Below are positions 25,401 to 32,189 of a DNA stretch of 64,000 bases, piece after piece; positions within the stretch are counted from its first letter, which is position 1, and every line of letters starts with the position of its first letter. Source of the DNA: Anaerolineales bacterium (GTDB lineage Bacteria; Chloroflexota; Anaerolineae; Anaerolineales; UBA11579); the NCBI GenBank assembly GCA_019637675.1, contig JAHBVE010000002.1, forward strand, positions 544,156 through 608,155, written 5' to 3'. The translations under genes and the position numbers were made by a program. Below the pieces are notes generated by a model. It worked only from the letters and a program-made list of their open reading frames with translations. It had not been told where the DNA came from and did no database searches.

Positions 25401-25496
25401 GAGATGGCGCGCGATTCAGAGGAGCCGGTGCTGCGCGCCGGTAAGGTAGAAGGCCTGCGCCTACCCGCTCACGCGGTTAGTCTGAGCGCGGCTTAG
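22419..25496 (+). CDS. dnaE2: Error-prone DNA polymerase DnaE2 (ImuC type)
   Basis: 1025 residues from the ATG at 22419; an upstream in-frame extension to 22335 is rejected because it crosses the promoter and operator. C-family polymerase used in damage tolerance. A PHP domain starts at MSVHLNTHSFYSLLAG. The palm has SSRGSAASSLVAHCLGI and the catalytic PDIDTDICSARR, characteristic of the DnaE2 branch. Other motifs are HLSIHPGGIVV, RPGPLTGG and GYGFPKAHSASYAL, with an OB region at the end. It is shorter than replicative DnaE. No imuA or imuB genes lie beside it. It is preceded by a LexA-like box. Confidence 0.93.
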   Translation: MSVHLNTHSFYSLLAGLDAPSGLAAAAAAAGQPALALTDHNRLTGAVEFAEACTQHGIQAIFGLQVRLESSLPLILLAQDAVGWANLCQLSSWLLNEENNESRRLPLAGLLARADGLLCLAAYEAPNPETQRRAFAPPTAELAQIKDQFSDRLYIQAPPDWHAEPALAVAQKLGVGGVATWPVYYLQPSQAELQRTVSAMRTNTTVGRVPAEELAPSKAWFASPQELAEAYANYPAALAATDEIAQRCTFSLPLDRPNYPRLELPDGQTPIEALREQTLRGAAGLYPELTEQFTQRMEHELASIEASGYTSLFLIMAEIVGFARKEGVPLSSRGSAASSLVAHCLGITTPDPLRLNLYFERFLNPARPTPPDIDTDICSARRDVVIKHVYEHYGHERVAMVATINRFRLRSALREVAKAHGMPADEIKRMAARLPYRWWGPGQDKKEEQPYAELESEFTSPHARLVLQHARAILDTPHHLSIHPGGIVVSSGPLLELVPLQFSAKGMTITQYDLTGVQKMGMVKMDLLATRGLTVLGDVADRICEMNPELGRSRLGVLEAIPDGDPATAQTVRTGRTIGCFQIESPGMRATLREVQADSVDNIMVALALFRPGPLTGGLKDAFVRRHLGQEPVRHVHPALQPLLEETHGVFLYQEQVLRVAHELGGFSLAEADLLRRAMSHFDPGKQMQTLKEKFIHGAGERHAVPPVTAERVWDMMAAFAGYGFPKAHSASYALTAWRSAWCKTHYPAEFMAAVLANWGGYYDQNTYLLEARRMGLPLHAPHINYSQPQFSVTYHDGEPHLYMGLEQLKDLGRATQQRILDLRPFSTLADLLVRVAPRKNEVRNLIEAGALEGLGSIPDLLEQLDYGWVSGQLSLFGTQHKLPDWSPDMKAAAQERLLGVSLIAHPLDLHAAAMQGAGVLSTLEAATRFGQDVRVAGMRQSWRRIGSSAGGYVYFMDLADLEGTLRVLIPGEVYMRGRSSFQDGQPVLIEGRLEMARDSEEPVLRAGKVEGLRLPAHAVSLSAA

Positions 25497-25999
25497 GCGA
25501 TCCGCGCCATGGCCGTAAAGGCCAGCACCAGCAAGCCCAGCAATAAGTTCAAGACAATAAGGGACTGAAAACGGCGCAAGGTCTGTTCCACCGCGGCGCC
25601 GCTGGCCTTGCCGCGCGCTTGCTGCAGCGCGGCGCGTCCGAGAGCAGGAGCCACGCTCCAAGTGAGGATCGCAGAAACGGCGATCATGCCGAGAAAGACA
25701 ATATGCTTCAAGCAGATGGCCACAGCCCACGAGTTGGAGATGCTAAACAAGCCCTCGTAGTTGGGGTTGCCATCCATCTGCAACAGGCCGGTGAAGGTGA
25801 GCAGACCCAGACTGAACCAGCCGATCGGATCCAACCGGCGGTTGAGAGCGTTAGCCCAGGTGGCAAATTGCTTGTCGGTGAGAGTGCGGCGCATGCTGGG
25901 GAACACGAACAGCGCCAGGGCGGCCAGGCCGCCCAACCAGGCGACGGTGGCCAGCATGTGCAGCCAGAACGAGATGAGCAGCGCCCAGGCTGGGATCAT
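25493..25999 (-). CDS. CopD-like integral membrane protein
   Basis: 168 residues with four membrane segments (about 5-30, 62-80, 88-112 and 145-165). The pattern SFWLHMLATVAWLGGLAALALF, SLGLLTFTGLLQM and HIVFLGMIAVSAI, with conserved histidines in the first and third helices, resembles CopD/copper-resistance membrane proteins. It starts just after the TPR-protein stop (TAGCGCATG), suggesting coupling, and its end overlaps the convergent dnaE2 stop by 4 bases. Copper transport is a family inference. Confidence 0.75.
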   Translation of the reverse strand: MIPAWALLISFWLHMLATVAWLGGLAALALFVFPSMRRTLTDKQFATWANALNRRLDPIGWFSLGLLTFTGLLQMDGNPNYEGLFSISNSWAVAICLKHIVFLGMIAVSAILTWSVAPALGRAALQQARGKASGAAVEQTLRRFQSLIVLNLLLGLLVLAFTAMARIA

Positions 26000-26002
26000 G
26001 CG

Positions 26003-27103
26003 CTAGCCGTTGCCGCGCTCGGCACACGTGGAGGCGTAGCTATCGGCCAGGGCTTGGTTCTCGGGTGAGAGCGGGGCAAGTTCTGCAGCCTCGCGCATCA
26101 GCTCATCGGCGGAGCACCACTGCTCATCACGCGTCAAGCGCTCAGCGCGGTCGATCAGGTCGAGCGAGTAGAAGGCAGACGCGGTCGCCAGGCGCTCCTG
26201 CACCGTGAAGAAATTGATGTCGTGCAGATTGGGGGCTGCATCGGCCAAGGGCAGGAAGTACTGAACAGCCTGACCCCAGTCAACTTCCCAGAAACTTTTG
26301 GCGATGATGTAGTTCACAGCCCATTGACGATACATGATTGCTTCAGTATCCAACGGGCCGATCTGGGCCGCCCGATTCAGATCGTAGATGCCGCCTTCGA
26401 GATCGCCAACCGGCGGCAGGATGCGCATAACCCCGCGGTTACGGAAGGCAATGAAGTACATGCCATCCACTTCGATCGGATTGAAATCAGGGAAGTTGGT
26501 GCGCAGGGTATCCAGCGTCTGCAGCAGCTCTTCCCAATTGCGGGCCGCCAAGAGGGCCTGGGCGTCACCGTACGCCTGATCGCGCCCGCGCAAATCAGGC
26601 GTGGGGGTGGGTTCTGCGCCATTGGTTGAGCCGGGCTGCGGGGTGGCCGCTCCCACGGTGCACAGCACCGCCCGCGAAAGGGCATCCACCAGGCCGGGAT
26701 GGGTCGGGTTGAGCTCGGTCACGTATTCGAGACGCTGGCGCGCCAAGTCACAATGGCCGTTCTCAAAGTCCGCTTGCGCCAACTGAAACTGGGTCTCGGC
26801 CTCAATGGCGCGGGTCATGTGCTCAGCGTTGGTGCGGGACAAGATGCCGGCCTGCGCTCCGCCCAGGGCGGCCAGGCCCACCAGGGCAATAAAGCCCGCG
26901 ATCAGGCCGAACACCCAGCGACGGCCGCGGCGAGGCGGCTTGGCAGGCGCGGCTTCAGGGGCTGCGGGAACTTGCTGCGTTTCAGCGCTCTCAGGCGGCG
27001 CAGGCGCCTCGGGCGATGTGGCCTGGGGCGTCATGTTTTTCTTGGGGGTGCGCTTGTTGGGAGAGCTGGGAACAGTCTTTTCGATGTCTTCAACATCCGG
27101 CAT
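26003..27103 (-). CDS. Membrane-anchored TPR-like protein, unknown
   Basis: 366 residues. A cytoplasmic Pro/Ala-rich head (about 1-60) precedes one membrane segment (WVFGLIAGFIALVGLAALGG, about 64-83). An outside region follows, with tetratricopeptide-like helices: QFQLAQADFENGHCDLARQR and LEYVTELNPTHPGLVDA. A Thr/Pro linker (GAEPTPTPDL) and more helical repeats come next. It probably forms a protein-interaction platform. TATAAT lies seven bases before the ATG. It follows the sigma/anti-sigma pair on the same strand, so it may be a regulon member. Confidence 0.7.
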   Translation of the reverse strand: MPDVEDIEKTVPSSPNKRTPKKNMTPQATSPEAPAPPESAETQQVPAAPEAAPAKPPRRGRRWVFGLIAGFIALVGLAALGGAQAGILSRTNAEHMTRAIEAETQFQLAQADFENGHCDLARQRLEYVTELNPTHPGLVDALSRAVLCTVGAATPQPGSTNGAEPTPTPDLRGRDQAYGDAQALLAARNWEELLQTLDTLRTNFPDFNPIEVDGMYFIAFRNRGVMRILPPVGDLEGGIYDLNRAAQIGPLDTEAIMYRQWAVNYIIAKSFWEVDWGQAVQYFLPLADAAPNLHDINFFTVQERLATASAFYSLDLIDRAERLTRDEQWCSADELMREAAELAPLSPENQALADSYASTCAERGNG

Positions 27104-27110
27104 GCGGGCG

Positions 27111-27116
27111 ATTATA
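27111..27116 (-). promoter_or_regulatory. -10 box TATAAT for leaderless TPR gene
   Basis: TATAAT on the minus strand, seven bases before the ATG at 27103. A 7-bp inverted repeat (TAGCCTT/AAGGCTA) lies just upstream at 27119-27135, where a -35 element or operator would be. Confidence 0.55.
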
Positions 27117-27155
27117 CCCGTAGCCTTTTTAAGGCTAGTGTGGCCTCATCCGCGG

Positions 27156-27410
27156 CTAATGGGTCTGCTGGTCGCCCTGCAGGCTCTCCAGAGCCTGGAT
27201 CAGGGCCTGGTACTCCTCGCCGCACCCGCTGCATAGCTCCAGGTGGCGTTGGACCAGCGGCAAGGCCTGGGCAGCATCCTTGCCGTCCAGTTCCAGCTCT
27301 ACAAAGCGGTCCAGGCCCTCAAAACAGGTTTCACAGCCGATCTCATCCTTCTGGGTCTTGAGGATGCGATGCAGCAGCTCTTTCAGCGTGGAAGACTTAA
27401 TGCGTGCCAT
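27156..27410 (-). CDS. Small zinc-binding anti-sigma (ZAS-like) protein
   Basis: 84 residues. The arrangement CETC near residue 26 and HLELCSGC near residue 57 gives the HxxxCxxC zinc motif of ZAS anti-sigma factors, with an extra CxxC. The rest is acidic and helical and there is no membrane segment, so it would be a soluble, possibly redox-sensitive anti-sigma. AGGAG lies 8 bases before the ATG. It follows an ECF sigma gene by 43 bases on the same strand, as such partners do. Confidence 0.8.
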   Translation of the reverse strand: MARIKSSTLKELLHRILKTQKDEIGCETCFEGLDRFVELELDGKDAAQALPLVQRHLELCSGCGEEYQALIQALESLQGDQQTH

Positions 27411-27453
27411 GTGCGACTCCTAGACTACCCAAACGCCTGCAATATTACTCATC

Positions 27454-28095
27454 TTAGTTGTCCTCGAACAAGGCCAAGGCCTCTTGAGCAGAAAAGCCAG
27501 CCTGCTCTTCCAGGCGTTGGCGCATGCGCTGGCGGGCATCGTGGAGTAGTTTGTAGAGGGCATTGGGGTTGGTACCCATGCGTTCGGCCACCACCTGCAG
27601 GGGCACCCCATCCTGCAGGATGGCGAGCATGGCGGTGCGCTGGCGCTCGGTCAGCTCTTCCATGATGAGGCGCTCGACCTTGCGCAGCAGGTCCTGGCGG
27701 GCGGCTTCTTGTTCTGGGGAAGCGCCGGGGTCGGTCAGCAGCGGCGGGGTGTATTCCTCGCCGTCGGCGGATTCGGTGTACTCCTGCAGGGAAACGTCCT
27801 TCCAGCGTTTGCGGCGCAGGTCAGACAAGGCTACATGGATGGCGATCTTCTGCGCCCAAGTGAGGAAGCGGCTCTCGCCGCGGAAGCTATCCAGGCTGCC
27901 GAGAACCTTCAGCACTGCGTCCTGGGCGAAATCTTCGGTGATGGTGTCCAGGTCACCGTCTACGCGGCCGGCCAGCGCTGCCCGCAAGCCGCGCAACAGC
28001 GCGGCTCGCAGGTCAGCGATAGCCTCAGGCGAGGCGGCCTGTAGATCGGCCAGCCAAGCCTGGTTGTCACGAAGTTGTAGACTGGAAGTCGTCAC
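27454..28095 (-). CDS. Sigma-70 family (ECF-like) sigma factor
   Basis: 213 residues. Region 2: ITEDFAQDAVLKVLGSLDSF, FLTWAQKIAIHVALSDLRRKRW. Region 4: ELTERQRTAMLAILQDGVPL, QVVAERMGTNPNALYKLLHDA. The linker between them is longer than usual. Start is GTG at 28093-28095 with TATGAT eight bases upstream. Cognate partner is probably the ZAS-like protein just downstream. Target genes may include the membrane TPR and CopD-like genes that follow on the same strand. Confidence 0.9.
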   Translation of the reverse strand: MTTSSLQLRDNQAWLADLQAASPEAIADLRAALLRGLRAALAGRVDGDLDTITEDFAQDAVLKVLGSLDSFRGESRFLTWAQKIAIHVALSDLRRKRWKDVSLQEYTESADGEEYTPPLLTDPGASPEQEAARQDLLRKVERLIMEELTERQRTAMLAILQDGVPLQVVAERMGTNPNALYKLLHDARQRMRQRLEEQAGFSAQEALALFEDN

Positions 28096-28103
28096 GCGCA
28101 GGA

Positions 28104-28109
28104 ATCATA
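28104..28109 (-). promoter_or_regulatory. -10 box TATGAT for leaderless sigma gene (GTG start)
   Basis: TATGAT on the minus strand, eight bases before the GTG at 28095. Confidence 0.45.
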
Positions 28110-28119
28110 CCAGCCAGGC

Positions 28120-29697
28120 TTACAGCTCCGGATAGTAGCAGCCGTAGTCCTCGCCGTTGAGCGTGACGAAGGGTTGCCCGTACTCGCGGCCATCCATCAC
28201 TGCGGGGATACCCGGATCATCCTGGATGCTTTGCCAGGCGGAGGCGGCCAGGGCGCGGGAGAGGGTCCACTCGCGCCAGCTCTGCGCATACGCATCATGT
28301 TTGTAGGCGTTGCACGCCAGGGCGATGGCCAGATCCTGCGCCAGCGCCTGGTTGCCCGCGGCCAGTTGGCTGCGGTAACCCTCCACCAGAGCGGGCACTG
28401 CGTCCGGCGAGAGCTCGGCCAGGTGCATGCGGTCCACGGTTTCGCGTGACCAGGCGGTTTCGGAAGCTTGCAGGCCGTGGGCGATGTTGGCGCGCACGGT
28501 GTAGCGGTCAAGGTTGAGGGCGGGCAGCGTGGCGACAAAGCCGACCGCGGCCAGCAGAACTGCGGCGGCGAAGTAGCGCTGACGGCCGGTCAGCTCCATC
28601 ACGACCAGCGCAAGCAGCAGCAGGCCCAGCCAGACCATAAAGATGTGCGGCAAGAGGCGCATGCTGGTGAAGCCATAGGCTTCTTCGTAGAGCAGCAGGC
28701 GCTGGAAAGCCGACACGAGTACTACGGCCAACAGGGCGAACAGCGCCACGCCCAGACCGGAGAAGTAGCCTTGCTGCTGCGCGCTGCGGCGGGTGATGCT
28801 GCTCAACAACACGAAGAGCATGAGCACCAGTACCGCCACGACGCATAGCTCGGCAAAGCCGCGGCGGGCATACTCGGCATAGGTGACGTAGCCTTCGGGG
28901 CCGAGAATGTTGCCGACCCCGCCAAAGAAGTACTGGAACTGGAACACGACAAAGGCGCCCAGCAACAAAGCCACGCTGCCGAGCACAATGCTGGCCTCGG
29001 TGAAGCCGATGAAGGGCTGGACTACCGCCTTCTTGGCCGCGCCGTTGTGGCTGCGCACGAAACCATAAACGTACGCACCAAACAAGACAAGGGCGATCAG
29101 CGTGATGAGGATGAGCCGGAACACATACTCCGGCAGGCGTTCGAGGCGCAGGAAGCTGAACACTTGCGAGACCCAATCAGCGAAGTAGCTATCCGCCGAG
29201 GCCAGCAAGGCGCTGAGCACCAGCACGACCGGCAGGGCCAGCAGCAGGCCGCGCACAACCGGCACCCAGGGGCGCTTGGCCTGCTTACTGGTGGCAGGCT
29301 TGAATTCCCCACTGGCCATCCAACCCAGCGGCAGCAAGGAGACCAGCTTGATGACATGGTCGCTCAGACGGTAATTGAGCCAGTCGCCCGCAAGGTAGTC
29401 TGCGGCGAAGAGCATGAGCAGCATGACGGAGAAGCCGCGCGTGAAGAGCAGCGTGTACTCTTCGGTGTAGACCGCGCTCACGGCCGCCAAGGCCAGCGCG
29501 GCGGCAGCCAGCCACCAGCTGCGCCGGGCGGGACGCCGCTTGAGGTAAGCCCCAAGCCACAGCCCTACCGCGATGAGGGCGGCGATGTAGACAAAGAAAG
29601 AGATCCCCCAGCGCTGGTCCCAGAACAGAACATCGAACAGGAAACCAAGCACAAAACAGACGGGAAGGAAAAAAGCGGGGCGCGTCAAACGTGCCAT
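28120..29697 (-). CDS. DUF4173 domain multi-pass membrane protein
   Basis: 525 residues with about 11-12 membrane segments. The region GPEGYVTYAEYARRGFAELCVV (written here around the conserved YAEYARRGFAEL) together with RLLLYEEAYGFTSMRLL matches DUF4173 proteins. The final ~110 residues are outside or cytoplasmic and mostly helical. AGGAGG stands before the ATG. DUF4173 proteins are of unknown function and often lie near sensor kinases or sigma factors; here a sigma gene lies 24 bases downstream. Confidence 0.82.
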   Translation of the reverse strand: MARLTRPAFFLPVCFVLGFLFDVLFWDQRWGISFFVYIAALIAVGLWLGAYLKRRPARRSWWLAAAALALAAVSAVYTEEYTLLFTRGFSVMLLMLFAADYLAGDWLNYRLSDHVIKLVSLLPLGWMASGEFKPATSKQAKRPWVPVVRGLLLALPVVLVLSALLASADSYFADWVSQVFSFLRLERLPEYVFRLILITLIALVLFGAYVYGFVRSHNGAAKKAVVQPFIGFTEASIVLGSVALLLGAFVVFQFQYFFGGVGNILGPEGYVTYAEYARRGFAELCVVAVLVLMLFVLLSSITRRSAQQQGYFSGLGVALFALLAVVLVSAFQRLLLYEEAYGFTSMRLLPHIFMVWLGLLLLALVVMELTGRQRYFAAAVLLAAVGFVATLPALNLDRYTVRANIAHGLQASETAWSRETVDRMHLAELSPDAVPALVEGYRSQLAAGNQALAQDLAIALACNAYKHDAYAQSWREWTLSRALAASAWQSIQDDPGIPAVMDGREYGQPFVTLNGEDYGCYYPEL

Positions 29698-29758
29698 ACA
29701 ACCTCCTGGCGAAGCGAATTTGCGCTATTACCCCCTACCTGGGCTGTCAAAAGCTATC

Positions 29759-29869
29759 TCAAACTGTCAGAACAGAACCCAAAATCATCGTGATGATGAT
29801 GAGCAGCGCCAGGATCGCAAAAAGGATCTGGCTAATGGAGAGTTTGGTCTTGGTTTGCTTCTTGGCCAT
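29759..29869 (-). CDS. 36-residue single-span membrane protein
   Basis: Too short for usual gene finders. It has a basic head MAKKQTKTKLSIS followed by one hydrophobic helix ending GSVLTV. A GAGGT ribosome site lies 5 bases before the ATG, and a TATAGT box lies at 29885-29890. It sits between the DUF4173 gene and a receiver gene, all on the minus strand. Similar tiny KxK-headed membrane peptides exist in many bacteria, often as stress or complex subunits. Function unknown; translation is inferred from the clean signals. Confidence 0.6.
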   Translation of the reverse strand: MAKKQTKTKLSISQILFAILALLIIITMILGSVLTV

Positions 29870-29884
29870 AAGTACCTCAGGCAA

Positions 29885-29890
29885 ACTATA
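29885..29890 (-). promoter_or_regulatory. -10 box TATAGT for the 36-residue membrane protein
   Basis: TATAGT on the minus strand, 15 bases before the ATG, with GAGGT between them. Confidence 0.45.
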
Positions 29891-29892
29891 CC

Positions 29893-30282
29893 CTACTCCG
29901 CCGTGCGCGCTTGCAGCGCAGCGGCGATGGCCTGCTCCAACTCGGCCAGCGAGACCGGCTTGGTCACATAGCCATCGGCGCCGGCGTGCAGCAGCTCCTG
30001 CATGATGAGCTCATTGAACTCCGAAGTCAGCATGACCACCGGCAGGCGGGCGAACTCGGCACGCTGGCGCACAAATTCAAGGAAGTCTTTGCCGCTGACC
30101 TGGGGCATGTTGAGATCAAGCAGGATCAGGTCACACGGCTGCGCGGCCAGCAGAGCCTGGGCCGCGCTGGGCGCATCCAGGAAGCTACGCGTCTGGTAAT
30201 CCAGCAGCTTAAGCATGAGGGCGATGGCGGAGGCCATCTCCTCATCATCATCCACCAGCCAGGCCAGCTTCGGGTTAGCCAA
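29893..30282 (-). CDS. Single-domain response regulator (CheY-like receiver)
   Basis: 129 residues from a TTG at 30280-30282, preceded by AAGGGG and overlapping the uvrC stop by 8 bases. The receiver signature is complete: acidic pair in WLVDDDEE (Asp11, Asp12), phosphoacceptor Asp56 in LILLDLNMP, Thr86 in VVMLTSEFN, and Lys108 in GYVTKPVS. There is no output domain, so it would act through protein contacts. The longer in-frame ORF (to 30564) runs through uvrC and is rejected. Coupling to uvrC is unusual. Confidence 0.85.
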   Translation of the reverse strand: MANPKLAWLVDDDEEMASAIALMLKLLDYQTRSFLDAPSAAQALLAAQPCDLILLDLNMPQVSGKDFLEFVRQRAEFARLPVVMLTSEFNELIMQELLHAGADGYVTKPVSLAELEQAIAAALQARTAE

Positions 30283-32137
30283 GATGCCCCTTGATGCTGG
30301 CGGCCAGGGCCGGGGTGATGCCCTTGACGGCCGTGATCTGCTCGATCTCGGCGGCGCGCAGTGCATCCAGCGAGCCAAAGGCTTTGAGCAGAGCGCGGCG
30401 GCGGTTGGGGCCGACGCCGGGGATGCCATCCAACTGCGAGACCAGGCTGGTCTTGCTGCGGCGGTTGCGGTGGGCGGTGATGGCGAAGCGGTGGGCCTCA
30501 TCCCGGATGCGCTGCAGCAGGAACAGGGCGGGCGAATTGCGCGGCAGCAGCAGGCTGTCGGCATGCCCGGGGCGGAAGATCTCTTCGTTCTGTTTGGCGA
30601 GCGAGATCAGCGGCACGCGGTCGCTCAGGTGAAACTCTTCGAGGACGGCGACGGCGCGGGCCAGCTGGCCGCGGCCGCCATCCACAATCAGCAGGTCAGG
30701 CAATTTGGCGAAGGCCGCGTCCGGCTTTTTGCCGGGCGTCTCGCTCGGCTCCTCGGCGGCGGCCCAGCGCTTGAAGCGGCGGGCCAGCACTTCCTGCATG
30801 CTGGCAAAGTCGTCCGGACCTTCCACGGTCTTGATGTTGAAGCGGCGGTAGAGCTTGTTGCTGGGCACGCCGCGCTCGAACACCACCATACTGCCGACGG
30901 CGGCGGTGCCCTGCGTATTGGAAATGTCGTAGCACTCGATGCGCTCGGGGGCACGGTCGAGGCCCAGCACATCCTGCAGCTCGCTCAAGGCTTCGGTCTG
31001 GCGATGCGCATCGGCCTGCCACTGGGTTTGGAGGGCGGCCAGGGTTTCGGCGGCATTCTCAGCCGCCATCTGGATCAGCTCGTGCTTGGGGCCGCTGCGC
31101 GGGATCTTGATCTCCACGCCGCCATCGCCGCGGCGCTTGCTGAGCCACTGGCGGATCACCTGGGCCTCTTCGACTTCCTGTGGCAGCAGCACCTCGGGCG
31201 GCACGCTGGCGGCCTGGTCATAGTATTGCTTGATGAACTCGGCCATCACATCCGCGTCCGGGCTGTCGGCGGTGTTCTCCATCATGAAGTATTCGCGGCC
31301 AATGAGCTTGCCGCCGCGGATGAAGAAGACCTGCACGCAGGCTTCGCGTTCGGAGCGGGCCATAGCGATGACGTCTGAGTCGACATAATCGGTGGAGATG
31401 ACCTTCTGGCGCTCCACGATGCTTTCGATGGCCTGCAGCTGGTCACGCACCGCGGCGGCCTTCTCGTAGCGCAGTTTGGCCGAGGCCAGGTTCATCTCGG
31501 CGGTCAGCCGGTTGACGATGGGCTCGGTGCGCCCGTTGAGGAACTCGCACAGGTCTGAGATCATCTGGCGGTAGTTGGCCTGGTCGATCATGCCGATGCA
31601 GGGGGCGGTGCACAGCTTGATGTCGTAATACAGGCAGGCGCGCGTATCCTGCCCGGTGATCTCACGGTCACAGGTGAGATACGGGAAGATCTTGCGCAAT
31701 ACATCCAGGGTTTTGTGGACCGCCCAGACGCTAGTATACGGCCCAAAATAGCGCGAGCCGTCTGCGTCCATATGGCGGGTGACGGTCACCTTCGGAAACG
31801 GGTCAGCCCAGTGGACCTTGATATAGGGATAGCGCTTGTCATCCTTGAGGCGCACGTTGTAGTGCGGCTTGTGCTTCTTGATGAGGGTCATCTCAAGGAT
31901 GAGGGCCTCGAGCTCGGAGGCGACCACGATCCACTCGATGTCACGCACGCGCTGCACCAGGTGTTCGGTGCGCGGGTGGTGCTGGGCGCCGGCGTGGAAG
32001 TAGGAGCGCACCCGGCTGCGCAGGCTGAGCGCCTTGCCGACATAGATCACCTTGCCTTCCTCATTTTTCATGAGGTAGCAACCGGTACGGTCTGGCAAGG
32101 TGCTTAATTGCGCTTGAATATGCTCAGAGGGAAACAT
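30275..32137 (-). CDS. uvrC: UvrABC excinuclease subunit C
   Basis: 620 residues. Makes both incisions in nucleotide excision repair. Domains in order: GIY-YIG nuclease (GCYLMKNEEGKVIYVGKA, about 19-36, then RSRVRSYF), a Cys-rich CLYYDIKLCTAPCIG segment, the UVR motif (LRYEKAAAVRDQLQAIE, near 225), an RNase H-like nuclease (ECYDISNTQGTAAVGSMVVF), and C-terminal helix-hairpin-helix (LDGIPGVGPNRRRALL). TAGAAT lies nine bases before the ATG. Its stop overlaps the receiver gene. Confidence 0.97.
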   Translation of the reverse strand: MFPSEHIQAQLSTLPDRTGCYLMKNEEGKVIYVGKALSLRSRVRSYFHAGAQHHPRTEHLVQRVRDIEWIVVASELEALILEMTLIKKHKPHYNVRLKDDKRYPYIKVHWADPFPKVTVTRHMDADGSRYFGPYTSVWAVHKTLDVLRKIFPYLTCDREITGQDTRACLYYDIKLCTAPCIGMIDQANYRQMISDLCEFLNGRTEPIVNRLTAEMNLASAKLRYEKAAAVRDQLQAIESIVERQKVISTDYVDSDVIAMARSEREACVQVFFIRGGKLIGREYFMMENTADSPDADVMAEFIKQYYDQAASVPPEVLLPQEVEEAQVIRQWLSKRRGDGGVEIKIPRSGPKHELIQMAAENAAETLAALQTQWQADAHRQTEALSELQDVLGLDRAPERIECYDISNTQGTAAVGSMVVFERGVPSNKLYRRFNIKTVEGPDDFASMQEVLARRFKRWAAAEEPSETPGKKPDAAFAKLPDLLIVDGGRGQLARAVAVLEEFHLSDRVPLISLAKQNEEIFRPGHADSLLLPRNSPALFLLQRIRDEAHRFAITAHRNRRSKTSLVSQLDGIPGVGPNRRRALLKAFGSLDALRAAEIEQITAVKGITPALAASIKGHLG

Positions 32138-32146
32138 CGCACAGAT

Positions 32147-32152
32147 ATTCTA
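32147..32152 (-). promoter_or_regulatory. -10 box TAGAAT for uvrC
   Basis: TAGAAT on the minus strand, nine bases before the ATG at 32137 with no Shine-Dalgarno sequence. No LexA-like palindrome is visible next to it, unlike uvrB and dnaE2. Confidence 0.5.
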
Positions 32153-32189
32153 GCATTCGCAGGCAGGCTGCGGCGGGCGGTAGAGGGCG

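Noticed and set aside
27119..27135. Inverted repeat TAGCCTT/AAGGCTA as a terminator of the anti-sigma gene
   Set aside because: No T-run follows it on the minus strand; it may be an operator, but there is no evidence either way.
29893..30564. 223-residue protein including the receiver domain
   Set aside because: The N-terminal 94 residues are an alternate frame of uvrC; the TTG at 30282 with AAGGGG gives a normal receiver length.
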